64,000 nucleotides of DNA, taken from NCBI RefSeq assembly GCF_900637055.1, contig NZ_LR134338.1:4181001-4245000 (forward strand). Direction: 5' to 3'. This DNA comes from Brevibacillus brevis. Lineage in GTDB: Bacteria > Bacillota > Bacilli > Brevibacillales > Brevibacillaceae. A program made the translations under genes and the position numbers. A model generated the notes under the pieces. That model ran no database searches, was not told where the DNA came from, and worked only from the letters and a program-made list of their open reading frames with translations. This document shows positions 46,437 through 57,551 of this stretch, in pieces; within the stretch, counting starts at the first letter, position 1, and each line of letters opens with the position of its first letter.

Positions 46437-47150
46437 TTATTGCAGCGGCTTGTCTTTTTTGTCCAAATACATGATGCCACGTTCGTCAACGCTGCAAAAA
46501 GAAACCTCTCGAATGTCTTTGATTCCGTATTTCCGGATTTCTCGTTTCAGCCAAAGCTCGTTTTGTCCGATCTTGCTCAATGCCTCCGTCCTCACCTTGC
46601 CATCGAGAATCAGTGGGATGGGCAGACCTTTGTACGAGATAGAACCGACTTGAGGCTTTCTCATCAACGATAAATCTTCCCTCGTAATCTTGTCTTTTTG
46701 CTCCTTTAAAAACACACTCATCTGTCCGGTTGGCTCTAACACCGCAAATTCAACATCACCAATGTTTTTTACGTCTTTTTGCCGCAGATGCACCATCAAA
46801 TCATCCATGTTCAAGCGATTGCGACGCATCGCATGCTCCCTGATTTGCCCATTTTCTATAATCAAATCGGCAGAGCCGTCCACTGTATCGCGGAATTTCT
46901 TGCTCTTTAATGACACATAAGCGAAGGCGACTTCCAATAAGGCAATCAACAGCATCGGCAAATAAAACCGAAGAGCAGGTTTATCGACATCCTCAATCGC
47001 CAGTGCAGCCATTTCTGCCAGCATGATCGAGATGACCACATCAAAAACGGACAGCTTTCCCAATTCCCGCTTTCCCATCAACCGCACCAAGATCAGGAGG
47101 AAAAAATACGAGAAAAGGGTGCGAAGTAACACCATTGTAAGATTATCCAC
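46437..47150 (-). CDS. yrbG: DUF421 membrane protein (YrbG/YetF-like)
   Basis: A 237-residue protein with three N-terminal helices (LLRTLFSYFFLLILVRLMGKRELG opens it) and a cytosolic DUF421 domain (LIIENGQIREHAMRRNRLNMDDL; GKVRTEALSKIGQNELWL). Homologues occur in spore membranes and near stress genes; biochemical function is unknown. GTG at 47150 is preceded by GGGGGG. It is next to spoVB as yrbG is in B. subtilis. Confidence 0.88.
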   Translation of the reverse strand: MDNLTMVLLRTLFSYFFLLILVRLMGKRELGKLSVFDVVISIMLAEMAALAIEDVDKPALRFYLPMLLIALLEVAFAYVSLKSKKFRDTVDGSADLIIENGQIREHAMRRNRLNMDDLMVHLRQKDVKNIGDVEFAVLEPTGQMSVFLKEQKDKITREDLSLMRKPQVGSISYKGLPIPLILDGKVRTEALSKIGQNELWLKREIRKYGIKDIREVSFCSVDERGIMYLDKKDKPLQ

Positions 47151-47218
47151 TTACGCTGCCCCCCAAAGAACATTTGATACTAGTGTTCAACAGGGGGCAG
47201 GGAAAGTATTAGCACCAA

Positions 47219-48196
47219 TTACAGCCACTTTCTCTTGCGGAAAATGTGAAGCATGGCAAACGTCATGGCAAGCATAATCACGAGTGCCACGATCAGCATA
47301 TACGGTTCGGCTTCTTCACCCAGCCATGCGAAAGTATTCATCCCGAATAGTCCGGTGATAAATGTCAACGGAAGGATAATCGTGGAGATGATGGTAAGAA
47401 CTCGCATCGTCTCCGTTGTTTTGGCGCTAATGATGGTGTAGTACGTATCCAACGCACCGTTAACCAGATCACGGAAGGTTTCCGTTGAATCCGAAATCCG
47501 CTCCAAGTGGTCTGTTAGGTCGGTGTAGAACGGAACGTTTTCCTCGGAAATGTCGAAGGAGTAACGGCCGTTGACGTTCGCGAAAATTCTTTTTTGTGGC
47601 ATGATCACACGCCTGATTAAAATAATCGTTCGCTTCAACGCCAGGAACTCTTCGGTAATTTCCTCCATCTGATGTTCATAAATCTCGTCCTCCAGCTCGT
47701 CAATCCGCACACTAATCCGATCAATAATGGGAAAATATTCATCGGTAATCCCGTCTACAATGGCATACAGCAAATAGTCAGGACCTCTGTTCAAGTAAGA
47801 AATGTTGCGGTGACACATGGCAGCGATCCGACCGATGGTATTCATCGGGGACTTGTGGATCGTCACGATGTAGTTAGGGCCGAGAAAAACGTTCAGTTCT
47901 ACCGTTGTGATCTCGTCATCGCTTTCTTCATTGTAACGCAGGGCGTGAAAAACGAAGAAATAGTAGTCATCGTACTTGTCTACCTTGGCACGTGGACTGA
48001 CGTGCAGGCAGTCCTCAATTGCCAGCGGGTGAAAGTCGAAAATCTTGGCAATATAGGGCAGTTCATTGTTTCCCACATCATACAGATCGATCCAGAGCAA
48101 ATCCTCTGGTGATTTCAGCCATTGATCCTTCGTTGCCAGATCAACGTCGTGAAACATCTTCTGTTCAGAGTGGTTATAAAAGTACGTTTTAATCAA
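47219..48196 (-). CDS. corA: CorA family divalent cation channel
   Basis: A 325-residue CorA protein. A long cytosolic alpha/beta region is followed by a coiled helix and two C-terminal membrane helices. The pore signature GMN is intact in ITGLFGMNTF (about residue 290), and the C-terminus is the basic IFRKRKWL. It imports Mg2+ (or Co2+/Ni2+). The start is TTG with GAGG four bases upstream. It is absent from this location in B. subtilis, so it is a local insertion. Confidence 0.93.
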   Translation of the reverse strand: MIKTYFYNHSEQKMFHDVDLATKDQWLKSPEDLLWIDLYDVGNNELPYIAKIFDFHPLAIEDCLHVSPRAKVDKYDDYYFFVFHALRYNEESDDEITTVELNVFLGPNYIVTIHKSPMNTIGRIAAMCHRNISYLNRGPDYLLYAIVDGITDEYFPIIDRISVRIDELEDEIYEHQMEEITEEFLALKRTIILIRRVIMPQKRIFANVNGRYSFDISEENVPFYTDLTDHLERISDSTETFRDLVNGALDTYYTIISAKTTETMRVLTIISTIILPLTFITGLFGMNTFAWLGEEAEPYMLIVALVIMLAMTFAMLHIFRKRKWL

Positions 48197-48326
48197 TCTT
48201 CCTCACCCCCGTCTCGTTCCCCATCCATCATACGAAAATTCCTATCAATGTTCAACGCGAAGATGAATACGTGAGCCAAGCCTCTCATATAGATGTACAA
48301 ACACTTCCAATAAGGGGGTACATACC

Positions 48327-48743
48327 GTGCGAAGTGCATCCACCTCTGTACTGACAGGTCTATTGTATACGACATGTCTTGTTTTAATTGGAGCGTTGCT
48401 CGCGACCTTACTCCTTAGCTTCACCTCGATACGTGAAGGCACGCTGCCCTATTTTACGTATGTGATCAATGCCATCGCTCTCTTGGTCGGGGGATTCGTT
48501 ACCGGACGTCGTTGCGGCGGCAAGGGCTGGTACTACGGCGGACTTACCGGACTCACTTACTTCCTTTTCATCCTCTTAATCGGCTTCCTCGGCTTTGACG
48601 CCCCGATGCAATGGGGGACCTTCCTGTTCTTGTTCGGCGCTTTTGGCGTGGCTGCGTTAGGTGGGATTCTCGGCGTGAATTCAGCCAATTCCAACAACAA
48701 GCATAAAGGCGGTAAACCTAAAGTTATCAGGCCTCGCCGCTAA
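48327..48743 (+). CDS. yrzE: TIGR04086 family membrane protein (YrzE-like)
   Basis: A 138-residue protein with four predicted helices (TGLLYTTCLVLIGALLATLLL; YVINAIALLVGGFVTG; GLTYFLFILLIGFLGF; LFLFGAFGVAALGGILGV) and a basic tail. Family TIGR04086 is restricted to Bacillota and of unknown function; yrzE holds this position before yajC in B. subtilis. GTG start after AAGGGGG. Confidence 0.82.
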   Translation: MRSASTSVLTGLLYTTCLVLIGALLATLLLSFTSIREGTLPYFTYVINAIALLVGGFVTGRRCGGKGWYYGGLTGLTYFLFILLIGFLGFDAPMQWGTFLFLFGAFGVAALGGILGVNSANSNNKHKGGKPKVIRPRR

Positions 48744-48753
48744 AACAAGACAG

Positions 48754-48790
48754 AAAAAAGCAGGTGGATCACCCACCTGCTTTTCGCATG
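48754..48790. terminator. Bidirectional terminator between yrzE and yajC
   Basis: Perfect stem AGCAGGTGG / CCACCTGCT around ATCAC, with a T tract on the plus strand and TTTTTTCTGTC on the minus strand. Confidence 0.88.
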
Positions 48791-48792
48791 TA

Positions 48793-49113
48793 TTATTTGG
48801 ATTCTTCTTTTGTTTCTTCGCTCTTCGCTGGTTCACTCTTAGCAGGTTCGTTGCTAGCAGAAACTACGTTGTTGATCGCGCCACGATCGAAAGTAACATT
48901 TACGTTGTGAGCAATACGCAACGTAACAGTATCATCAGACAGGTCTTGGATCGTTCCATGCACTCCACCGATTGTTACGATCTTGTCGCCTTTTTTCAGA
49001 GCACCAAGCATAGCGTTGCGTTGTTTTGCCTTCTTTTGTTGCGGACGAATCAGCAAGAAGTAAAAAATCGCAAACATGATGATAATCGGTAAAAACTGAG
49101 TCAAGTCACCCAT
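48793..49113 (-). CDS. yajC: Preprotein translocase accessory subunit YajC
   Basis: A 106-residue protein with a single membrane helix (residues 7-23, PIIIMFAIFYFLLIRPQQKK) and the conserved LKKGDKIVTIGGVHGTI, followed by a low-complexity tail with a repeated AKSE. It associates with SecDF. It lies 18 bases after tgt in the usual tgt-yajC order. Confidence 0.95.
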   Translation of the reverse strand: MGDLTQFLPIIIMFAIFYFLLIRPQQKKAKQRNAMLGALKKGDKIVTIGGVHGTIQDLSDDTVTLRIAHNVNVTFDRGAINNVVSASNEPAKSEPAKSEETKEESK

Positions 49114-49131
49114 GAAAAAAATCCCCCTCGA

Positions 49132-50370
<1,239 letters not shown>

Positions 50371-50380
50371 GATTACATTT

Positions 50381-51409
50381 TTATAAAATTAACATCGCAT
50401 CGCCAAAACTGAAGAAGCGATACTCCTCTTCCACAGCCGTTTTGTAGGCACGCATCACATTCTCTTTTCCAGCCAAAGCACTCACTAGCATGACGAGCGT
50501 AGACTTCGGCAAGTGGAAGTTCGTCAGGAGCCCGTCCAGGATGGAAAACGTATAGCCCGGATAAATGAAAATATCCGTCCACCCAGAGGTTGCCACCAGC
50601 TTTCCTCCATTCGCGCGCCCTACTGTCTCCAATGTGCGGCAGGATGTCGTCCCGACAGCGATTACTCTTCTTCCTTCTGCTTTTGCCAGGTTCACCAGCT
50701 CTGCTGTTTCCTCAGGAATTTCATAGTACTCCGCGTGCATGACATGCTCTTCCACGGAATCCGCTGATACAGGGCGAAAAGTCCCAAGTCCCACATGCAG
50801 TGTCACGTAAGCCAGCTGTACGCCTTTTGCAGCGATTTGTTCCAAGTACTGCTTCGTGAAATGGAGGCCGGCAGTCGGAGCTGCTGCCGAGCCGCGCTCC
50901 TTCGCATAGACTGTCTGGTAACGCTCACTGTCCTCCAGTTGTGCGTGAATATACGGCGGCAAAGGCATCGAGCCTAATTGGTCGAGAATCTCATAAAAAA
51001 TTCCCTCGTACAAAAAGCGCACGATTCGTCCACCTGTCTCTGTCACGTCTTCACAAACACAACGCAAAAGACCGTTACCAAAAACCACTTCTGTCCCCGG
51101 CTTCATCCGCTTCCCGGGTTTCACCAGCGTCTCCCAGCGATCGTCACCAAGTGATTTCAACAAAAGGATTTCTATTTTTGCACCAGTCTCAGCCTTTTCT
51201 CCAATCAATCTGGCAGGTAAAACGCGGCTATCATTCATGACGAGTACATCCCCTGCCTGGAGGTGATCGATTAAATTGGTAAATTGCTGATGAACGATAT
51301 TGCCTGTTTGTTTCTCTAACACGAGCAATCTCGATGAAGTTCGGTCTTCTAGCGGGTGCTGAGCAATCAAATGCTCCGGCAAATCAAAGTCAAATTGTTG
51401 CACGTCCAC
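50381..51409 (-). CDS. queA: S-adenosylmethionine:tRNA ribosyltransferase-isomerase
   Basis: A 342-residue enzyme of queuosine synthesis that adds the ribosyl part of SAM to preQ1-t[47 protein letters not shown] and [18 protein letters not shown] are the family signatures. GTG start 10 bases after AAAAAGGAG. It is upstream of tgt, the next enzyme partner, with a separate promoter between. Confidence 0.97.
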   Translation of the reverse strand: MDVQQFDFDLPEHLIAQHPLEDRTSSRLLVLEKQTGNIVHQQFTNLIDHLQAGDVLVMNDSRVLPARLIGEKAETGAKIEILLLKSLGDDRWETLVKPGKRMKPGTEVVFGNGLLRCVCEDVTETGGRIVRFLYEGIFYEILDQLGSMPLPPYIHAQLEDSERYQTVYAKERGSAAAPTAGLHFTKQYLEQIAAKGVQLAYVTLHVGLGTFRPVSADSVEEHVMHAEYYEIPEETAELVNLAKAEGRRVIAVGTTSCRTLETVGRANGGKLVATSGWTDIFIYPGYTFSILDGLLTNFHLPKSTLVMLVSALAGKENVMRAYKTAVEEEYRFFSFGDAMLIL

Positions 51410-51452
51410 GAAATCGTTACTCCTTTTTGCGGTAGATCTTGTGGCAAACGAC

Positions 51453-53387
51453 TTACTTTTCGATTGTCACATCCTGGTAGTAGTGTTGCAAGATATCTTT
51501 GTAGTCATACCCTTCCTCTGCCATCGCACGAGCTCCGTATTGCGAAACGCCAAGTCCGTGCCCAAAGCCAGTACCACGGAAGATGAATTGCGAACCATTG
51601 ATCATTTCTACTTCAAACTTTGTGCTGCGCAGAGGGGAGCCACCTTGTTGAAACACAGAACGGAAAGCATCCGGTGAAGAAACGACGATCGGCGTCCCGT
51701 TCGCTTCCATCGCAATCACACGTCCCGATGGCCCTCGCTCCGTCACTTTCAAGCTCGTTACGTTTCCTGAAATGCGTGGAGCTTTGTTCTTGTCATGCGC
51801 GGCATTGATCATGACTGCAAGCTCTGTTGAGGTAAACGGGCCACGTGTCCACGAATATGCATTTTCTTCTTTTACTTCTGAGAGGATCGTTACTTCTGCG
51901 CCAGTAGGGAGTACAGACAACACACGATGAGTCGTTGTACTTGGACCGGAGCGCAAATTGGTATTCTCGGTCGAAATGACCGCCATTCTTTGTCCCGCTG
52001 AATTGCTCTGGCCTGTTTCGGTTACCAGATCATTTCTTACATAGCCGAGCGTTCCATCTGCTAAAGCCACGCGATACCATATGCTCGCCTTGTCCATTGG
52101 AGATGTGTCTTTACTCTCGACAGATCGCAAATAAGGAACCGGATTGCCCCATACTTCTGTACCATCTGCCGTCATACCGCCAGCATTGGAGTAGAATAGC
52201 GACTCAGCTGGTTTGCCTTGGTAGTAAATGATTTCGCCTTCTGTCTTGTCAACGGCTTCACGTACATCCTCAGACTCTTTTGTATAACCATAATACGCCT
52301 GTTCGAAAACCGTATCGGACACATTGGCAACACCATACTTATTGCCTTGCCACACAGCACGAGTTCTCGACAGGACTGCCTGTGTTTTCAATGCTTCCAT
52401 CGGCCAGCCTGGAGCCATTTCAGAGCCAACGACTCCATACAGATACTCTTCCATAGGAAGCTCATTTACTAGCGTCAAGTGACCATTGTATTCCGATAGC
52501 TCCATCTCACCGCGATATGTACGCTGCTCTCGCTCCACAACGCCAATCACCGATTCATCGCCTGCTTTATTCGCTTCAACAGTCAGCTTTACTTGAGGGG
52601 AGAATACGTACTTCCAAATCACTTCATCCGGTGATCCGTATACATCCTGCTTCAATATAACATAAGATTGGCTGTCAGGCTCCTGATAGGAGAAAGAAGG
52701 GAATGCGGCACTTGCTCTTCGTTTCAATTCTTTCACGGCATCAGGACTTGCCTCGTCCCCGATCCAAACCGCATATTTGACTTTATCCCCATCTGATACC
52801 ATCACGGGATAAGCTGGAATACCTGCTGCTTCAAATGACGCTTGCCATTCTTGTGCTTCCTGTAAACTTTTGAATTTACCCGCTTCAAGTCGCAGTGGAC
52901 CTTTTACCAGCGGATTCTGTCCGATCGCTTGGGCAACCGTTTTTGCCTGATTGGCTGCCGCCTGATACGTATCATACGTTCCGCTTACGACCTGATAGAC
53001 GGTCTGACCGTTGCGCTTTGCCACCTGGATCGAGCCCTCGTATTTTCGTTGGCTCATTTGCTGTGCAATCTGTTGTGCGCGATTCCAGTCACCAGTTTCG
53101 GCAACGATCAGATGATATTCATCAACCCGGTAACGAGCTGCATCTCCCTTTAATTCAGGTAAATCTGTCTTGCCTTCGGGTCCATTGAGCACGACTTCCA
53201 TTCCATTTTCAGCCGTTAACGTAACGGAAGGAACGACTCCCCGATAGCCTTGTCCTGTATCCACAAATAGCGCAACTCTGATATTGTCGCCGGCTGCCTG
53301 CGCTGGTACTTGTCCTCCTACGAGAACTACTGATAGCAGGCCCACCGAAAGGACTTTCCCCATCCATTTCTTTCTCATGTCGTCCAT
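51453..53387 (-). CDS. SpoIID/LytB domain protein with SPOR and SH3 regions
   Basis: A 644-residue secreted protein with a signal peptide (residues ~1-32, [14 protein letters not shown] core). Two SPOR-like stretches follow ([32 protein letters not shown]), then the SpoIID domain ([48 protein letters not shown]), an inserted SH3b repeat (NTNLRSGPS) and the C-terminal [19 protein letters not shown]. SpoIID domains cleave denuded glycans or enhance hydrolases; this long form is more like LytB or SpoIID-related wall proteins than classical SpoIID. The start is ATG 53387; 53378 is also possible. Confidence 0.88.
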   Translation of the reverse strand: MDDMRKKWMGKVLSVGLLSVVLVGGQVPAQAAGDNIRVALFVDTGQGYRGVVPSVTLTAENGMEVVLNGPEGKTDLPELKGDAARYRVDEYHLIVAETGDWNRAQQIAQQMSQRKYEGSIQVAKRNGQTVYQVVSGTYDTYQAAANQAKTVAQAIGQNPLVKGPLRLEAGKFKSLQEAQEWQASFEAAGIPAYPVMVSDGDKVKYAVWIGDEASPDAVKELKRRASAAFPSFSYQEPDSQSYVILKQDVYGSPDEVIWKYVFSPQVKLTVEANKAGDESVIGVVEREQRTYRGEMELSEYNGHLTLVNELPMEEYLYGVVGSEMAPGWPMEALKTQAVLSRTRAVWQGNKYGVANVSDTVFEQAYYGYTKESEDVREAVDKTEGEIIYYQGKPAESLFYSNAGGMTADGTEVWGNPVPYLRSVESKDTSPMDKASIWYRVALADGTLGYVRNDLVTETGQSNSAGQRMAVISTENTNLRSGPSTTTHRVLSVLPTGAEVTILSEVKEENAYSWTRGPFTSTELAVMINAAHDKNKAPRISGNVTSLKVTERGPSGRVIAMEANGTPIVVSSPDAFRSVFQQGGSPLRSTKFEVEMINGSQFIFRGTGFGHGLGVSQYGARAMAEEGYDYKDILQHYYQDVTIEK

Positions 53388-53514
53388 TGTCCTTTCTCCA
53401 CCTGATTTCGTCTAAGATTGATTTCGTCAAAAAATGGCATGTCTTCCCATGTTTTTCGACAATCGCAGGCTGATCTCCTGCCATTTTCGTAAAATGGGAC
53501 CAAACGCCCGCACG

Positions 53515-53554
53515 CAAAAAAACCACCGGAACGATGCGCTCCGATGGCCTTTAC
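53515..53554 (-). terminator. Terminator of the ruv-DUF2905 run
   Basis: On the minus strand CCATCGGA and TCCGGTGG form a stem followed by seven T, just after the DUF2905 gene. Confidence 0.7.
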
Positions 53555-53560
53555 ACTTTC

Positions 53561-53779
53561 CTATTTAAACAGCCGGAATAAATACATGCCAAGAGACAGG
53601 ACGATGCTAATCACAATACAAGTCACAATGGGAAAGTAGAACTTGACGTTTTCCTTTTCTACCACGATATCTCCCGGCAAACGCCCCAGCGGCAAAAATC
53701 TGCCTCCTACCTGCCACAAAAGACCGATTACAATTAAAGCAGCACCACCAATAATGAGTAGCTTGGCTACAGGATTCAC
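53561..53779 (-). CDS. yrzS: DUF2905 small membrane protein (YrzS-like)
   Basis: A 72-residue protein with two membrane helices ([37 protein letters not shown]) and the DUF2905 signature [25 protein letters not shown] at 53779 overlaps the ruvB stop (GTGA) and follows GGGAG, so the two are translationally coupled. Function unknown. Confidence 0.87.
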
Positions 53780-54774
53780 GATTTCATCTCCCGACCAAAG
53801 TGTTGGTACGCACTCGGGGTAAGAACCCGCCCCCGCGGCGTCCGCTGCATAAAGCCTATCTGCATGAGGTATGGCTCGCAAACATCTTCCACCGTTTGTG
53901 ACTCTTCTCCGATTGTTGCTGCGATCGTATCCAGTCCGACCGGTCCACCGTCAAAGCGATCAATAATCGCTAGCAACAGTTTATGGTCGATATGATCGAG
54001 ACCGCAGGCATCCACTTGCAATCTTTCCAACGCTTCTTTGGCAATCTCTGTCGTAATGACGCCTTCGCCTTTTACTTGGGCAAAATCGCGAACTCGCTTC
54101 AGCAAGCGGTTTGCCACCCGGGGTGTTCCCCGTGAACGTCTGGCAATCTCCTCTGCTCCGCCTTCTCGAATGACGACCTGCAGGATGTCGGCTGCCCGCG
54201 ATACGATAAAGGTCAGTTCCGGGACTGTATAAAACTCCAGGCGATTTACAACCCCAAAGCGATCCCGAAGCGGCGCGGACAGCATGCCAGCTCGCGTCGT
54301 GGCCCCGACCAGTGTAAATGGCGGCAAGTCCAAACGGACACTGCGAGCGCTTGGCCCTTTACCGATAATGATGTCCAGGGCAAAATCCTCCATAGCCGGA
54401 TACAGAACTTCCTCGACGCTCCGGTTGAGCCTGTGAATCTCGTCAATAAACAGGACGTCGCCCTCTTGCAAGTTCGTCAAAATCGCCGCCAAATCACCCG
54501 GACGCTCAATTGCCGGACCAGACGTCGTGCGGATATTCACACCAAGCTCATTGGCGATAATTTGCGACAGAGTCGTCTTCCCCAGACCAGGCGGACCGTA
54601 CAGAAGTACGTGATCCAACGATTCTTTCCGCATTTTGGCTGCTTCAATAAAAATTTTCAGATTTTCCTTTACGTGCTGTTGACCGATGTATTCGTTTAAA
54701 TAGCGAGGACGGAGGCTCAGCTCCGCCGCATCTTCTTCCCAATTCATATGCGTCGTGATGATCCGAGAATCCAA
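53776..54774 (-). CDS. ruvB: Holliday junction branch migration ATPase RuvB
   Basis: A 332-residue AAA+ motor. [20 protein letters not shown] opens it; Walker A is [15 protein letters not shown], Walker B is [16 protein letters not shown] and sensor 1 is [20 protein letters not shown]. The C-terminal winged helix ends [16 protein letters not shown] start eight bases after GGGGG. Confidence 0.98.
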
Positions 54775-54778
54775 AATC

Positions 54779-55396
54779 CTACCCCCTCATGAGCAACGCA
54801 AGCCCTTGTTTGATGAGCTTTTCTACACCATCGCCCTCTTTTGATTTCTCAGACAGCGTGTTTCTGATTTTTTGAAGTTCACCATCAGAGTAACCCAGTG
54901 CAGTCAATGCATCGAGTGCTTCGTTCAGTGCAGAAACAGCTTGCTCGCCTGCTGTCAAATCACCCGCTGCAACAGTCAAAATTGCAGATGGTGTGTACCC
55001 TACCAATTTATCCTTCAAATCGAGGATAATGCGCTGGGCTGTCTTTTTCCCAATCCCCGGAAATTTCGTCAAATAGGTAACATTCTCCTGTTGAACCGCC
55101 ATCACCAGCTGTTCAGGCGTCGCCGCAGCGAGAATCGCCAAGCCGCCCTTTGGTCCGATTCCGCTAACATCAAGCAGCTTGCGAAACAAATCGCGTTCGT
55201 CACGGGTAGCAAAGCCGTACAGCAGAATGGCATCTTCCCGCACGTGGTGATGGGTAAACAATTTGGTTTTGCTGCCTTCATACCGAACGAATTGGTACGG
55301 GTTTGGGCAAAACAGTCGATAACCAATTCCGCCCGTTTCGATGACTATGTATTCCGAATCGAGATAACTAAGTGTACCTTCTACAAAATCAATCAT
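54779..55396 (-). CDS. ruvA: Holliday junction DNA-binding protein RuvA
   Basis: A 205-residue tetrameric junction-binding protein. The N-terminal OB-fold starts [20 protein letters not shown], helix-hairpin-helix motifs are [16 protein letters not shown] and [20 protein letters not shown], and a C-terminal domain contacts RuvB. Its ATG overlaps the ruvC stop by four bases. Confidence 0.98.
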   Translation of the reverse strand: MIDFVEGTLSYLDSEYIVIETGGIGYRLFCPNPYQFVRYEGSKTKLFTHHHVREDAILLYGFATRDERDLFRKLLDVSGIGPKGGLAILAAATPEQLVMAVQQENVTYLTKFPGIGKKTAQRIILDLKDKLVGYTPSAILTVAAGDLTAGEQAVSALNEALDALTALGYSDGELQKIRNTLSEKSKEGDGVEKLIKQGLALLMRG

Positions 55397-55893
55397 TTCT
55401 TGACCCCTTCCGAAATGGAAATGAACGCGCGAAACTGTGCGTGCGTAATGGCAATGCCCAATGCGTCCGCCACATCGTCGGGCTTTGGTACTTCTTTTAA
55501 CCGCAATAGGAGCTTCGTCATTTCCTGTATTTGCTTCTTCTCTGCTCCCCCGTATCCAGTCACGGCTTGCTTTACCTGCATCGGGGTATATTCATAGACC
55601 GGCACACCAGCCAGCTCTGCCGCAAGCAAAATAACCCCTCGCGCTTGACCAACTGTAAAGGCCGTCGTCACGTTTTTATTGAAGAAAAGCTTTTCGACGG
55701 ACATTTCATCGGGACGATATGTTTCCAGAAGGCTCTGCATTGCCTCAAAAATCTGTTTCAATCTAAGTGGCACTGGCAATCCTGCTTCTGTCTGAATGCT
55801 TCCATATTGGACGGGACGCAATTGACTGCCCTCTTTATCCACAACCCCGAAGCCAACAATCGCAATGCCAGGGTCAATTCCTAAAATGCGCAT
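55393..55893 (-). CDS. ruvC: Holliday junction resolvase RuvC
   Basis: A 166-residue RNase H-fold endonuclease. RILGIDPGIAIVGFG supplies the first catalytic Asp, SVEKLFFNKNV the second acidic residue, and DDVADALGIAITHA the last pair. It heads the ruvC-ruvA-ruvB-DUF2905 operon, each gene overlapping or within four bases of the next. B. subtilis itself lacks ruvC and uses RecU, so its presence marks a different lineage. Confidence 0.97.
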   Translation of the reverse strand: MRILGIDPGIAIVGFGVVDKEGSQLRPVQYGSIQTEAGLPVPLRLKQIFEAMQSLLETYRPDEMSVEKLFFNKNVTTAFTVGQARGVILLAAELAGVPVYEYTPMQVKQAVTGYGGAEKKQIQEMTKLLLRLKEVPKPDDVADALGIAITHAQFRAFISISEGVKK

Positions 55894-55995
55894 AGTCCAC
55901 TCTCCGTGAGCAAAGATTCTACACTCTACTGTAACACAAAGCTCCTAAAAAGCGAACGTGCATTTCCATTTTATATCCGAGTTCAAAAAGTCGAC

Positions 55996-56019
55996 TTTTT
56001 GAACAACCTTATAAAAAAC
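55996..56019. repeat. Palindromic remnant of the MITE-like element
   Basis: A perfect 24-bp palindrome built from GTTCAAAAAGTC and its complement GACTTTTTGAAC, flanked by TATA-tccga on the left and aacct-TATA on the right. It equals the two ends of the 24021-24186 element joined with the centre deleted. It lies upstream of ruvC on its 5' side. Confidence 0.7.
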
Positions 56020-56056
56020 CCGCTCCCTATAAAAGGAACGGGTTATACGGCGTCTG

Positions 56057-56248
56057 TTAGTGTTTGTTCATTCCGAGTGAATCCGACACATCATGCTGCA
56101 TGTGGGCATAGTCATCCACGCCACTCTGCATATGCTCTTTGATCTTGTTGATCTGTTGGTAATTGAGCTTGTTGTGTCCCTGGTTCAACTGAACGTACAA
56201 ACGCTGATGGAACTGGTCTTTGTAGCTACCTCTAGGCATGGTAGACAT
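56057..56248 (-). CDS. Small Gln/His/Met-rich protein of unknown function
   Basis: A 63-residue soluble protein rich in His, Gln, Met and Asn, including KDQFHQRLYVQLNQGHNK and DYAHMQHDVSD. AAGGAGGAG is 10 bases before the ATG, and a hairpin (AACCCGCTCC/GGAACGGGTT) lies downstream at about 56021-56047, supporting a real gene. No family recognised; composition suggests a spore or metal-associated protein, but this is a guess. Confidence 0.65.
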   Translation of the reverse strand: MSTMPRGSYKDQFHQRLYVQLNQGHNKLNYQQINKIKEHMQSGVDDYAHMQHDVSDSLGMNKH

Positions 56249-56377
56249 GGTCTAAAGACTCCTCCTTCGATCACCGTATGAAATCAGTATGGCGTAAGAG
56301 CAATGGCGCTATGATACCAAGATTTACGCCACATGAGCCAGACATCGAATTGAAACGATAAGCAGTGGAGGTGTTGG

Positions 56378-57466
56378 TTGTTGCGAAGCAAAGTCCTCAT
56401 TTTATGTATATGCTTTTTCGTAATCGCACTGTCAATGCCGCACTCTGCGCATGCCAAGGTCAAGAATGACATCACGGTCACCGTTTCGGTGTCACCCGAG
56501 TCCTCCTTCCAAACGACCATGTCCTTCCGTGATCAAAAGCATTTTACGAAGCGGCTATTGGGCTCTACTACCGAAGTCGCCTCCTATAACCCGCACTGGA
56601 TACGTGCTACATTGACCGTAAAAAAGCGAACGTATGTATTTGATCACGATGGCCAGCTTTATGAAAAAAAAATGCCTCGTCGTTATGTATTGGCCAACGA
56701 TGTTCGCCAACGGATCGAAGAAATGGTCAAATCCGTAGAGGCTGTCCATTTTGCACAGGCTATCCCTTGGGAACAGGTGAAAAAAACGTTGAAACGGATG
56801 GAGTTTGGTACCGTGATTGATTTAGAGACAGGCCAACGTTTTGATGTCCAGCGCAGAGCAGGCAATCGCCATGCCGATGTTCAACCGTTGACGCGCAAGG
56901 ATACACAGACCATGAAGAACATTTATCAGGGGAAATGGTCGTGGAAGCGCAGAGCCATTCTGGTAGAGGTAGACGGTACTTATTTTGCAGCATCCATGCA
57001 CGGAATGCCTCATGGCGCTGGTGCGATTAAAGGAAATGAATTCCCTGGGCATTTTTGCATCCACTTTTTCGGCAGCTCCACCCATCGGCACAAAGAGCCC
57101 GATCCTAGTCACAGCATGATGATTCTCAAAGCATCCGGAGCACTTGCAACTACAATAAAAGGGGCGTCTCCTGAAGAACTCGTCGGCTATTTCCTGACCG
57201 CTCTGCATGAGCACGACACCCATGCGATGCGAATGACAACAGATGGCTTTACGCTTCCAGAAGGGCTGTCTTCGATCGAGTCTGTACGATCGTCAGAAAT
57301 CATCATCCCGTCAGACGAACGCGGTCCCCTGTTGATAGAGGTTCCTGTTCGGCTCTCATATATTGCCCGGGAAGGCGGTAATTTTCGAGGGACATGGAAG
57401 TTTCTTTTGCGCCGCGAAGTTCCGGGGGAACGCTGGCGAATCATTGCGGTTGAACTGAATGAATAG
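56378..57466 (+). CDS. Secreted protein of unknown function
   Basis: A 362-residue protein with a signal peptide (KVLILCICFFVIALSMPHSAHA). A conserved-looking block at about residues 200-235 reads VDGTYFAASMHGMPHGAGAIKGN and FPGHFCIHFFGSSTHRH; I recall similar blocks in hypothetical secreted Bacillales proteins. The histidines could form a metal site. TTG at 56378 lies six bases after GGAGG (TTG 56381 is equally possible). It is divergent from the small Gln-rich gene and convergent with bofC. No function is assigned. Confidence 0.75.
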   Translation: MLRSKVLILCICFFVIALSMPHSAHAKVKNDITVTVSVSPESSFQTTMSFRDQKHFTKRLLGSTTEVASYNPHWIRATLTVKKRTYVFDHDGQLYEKKMPRRYVLANDVRQRIEEMVKSVEAVHFAQAIPWEQVKKTLKRMEFGTVIDLETGQRFDVQRRAGNRHADVQPLTRKDTQTMKNIYQGKWSWKRRAILVEVDGTYFAASMHGMPHGAGAIKGNEFPGHFCIHFFGSSTHRHKEPDPSHSMMILKASGALATTIKGASPEELVGYFLTALHEHDTHAMRMTTDGFTLPEGLSSIESVRSSEIIIPSDERGPLLIEVPVRLSYIAREGGNFRGTWKFLLRREVPGERWRIIAVELNE

Positions 57467-57473
57467 CAATGGA

Positions 57474-57542
57474 AGCAAAAATCCCTTTCCAGTCCAATAC
57501 GTGCTTGTTACACGAAAGGCTCGAAAGGGATTTCTTTTGGTC
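57474..57542. terminator. Bidirectional terminator between the secreted protein gene and bofC
   Basis: Arms AAATCCCTTTC and GAAAGGGATTT with an intervening spacer; T-rich on the plus side (TTTCTTTTGG). Confidence 0.65.
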
Positions 57543-57551
57543 TAACCATTT

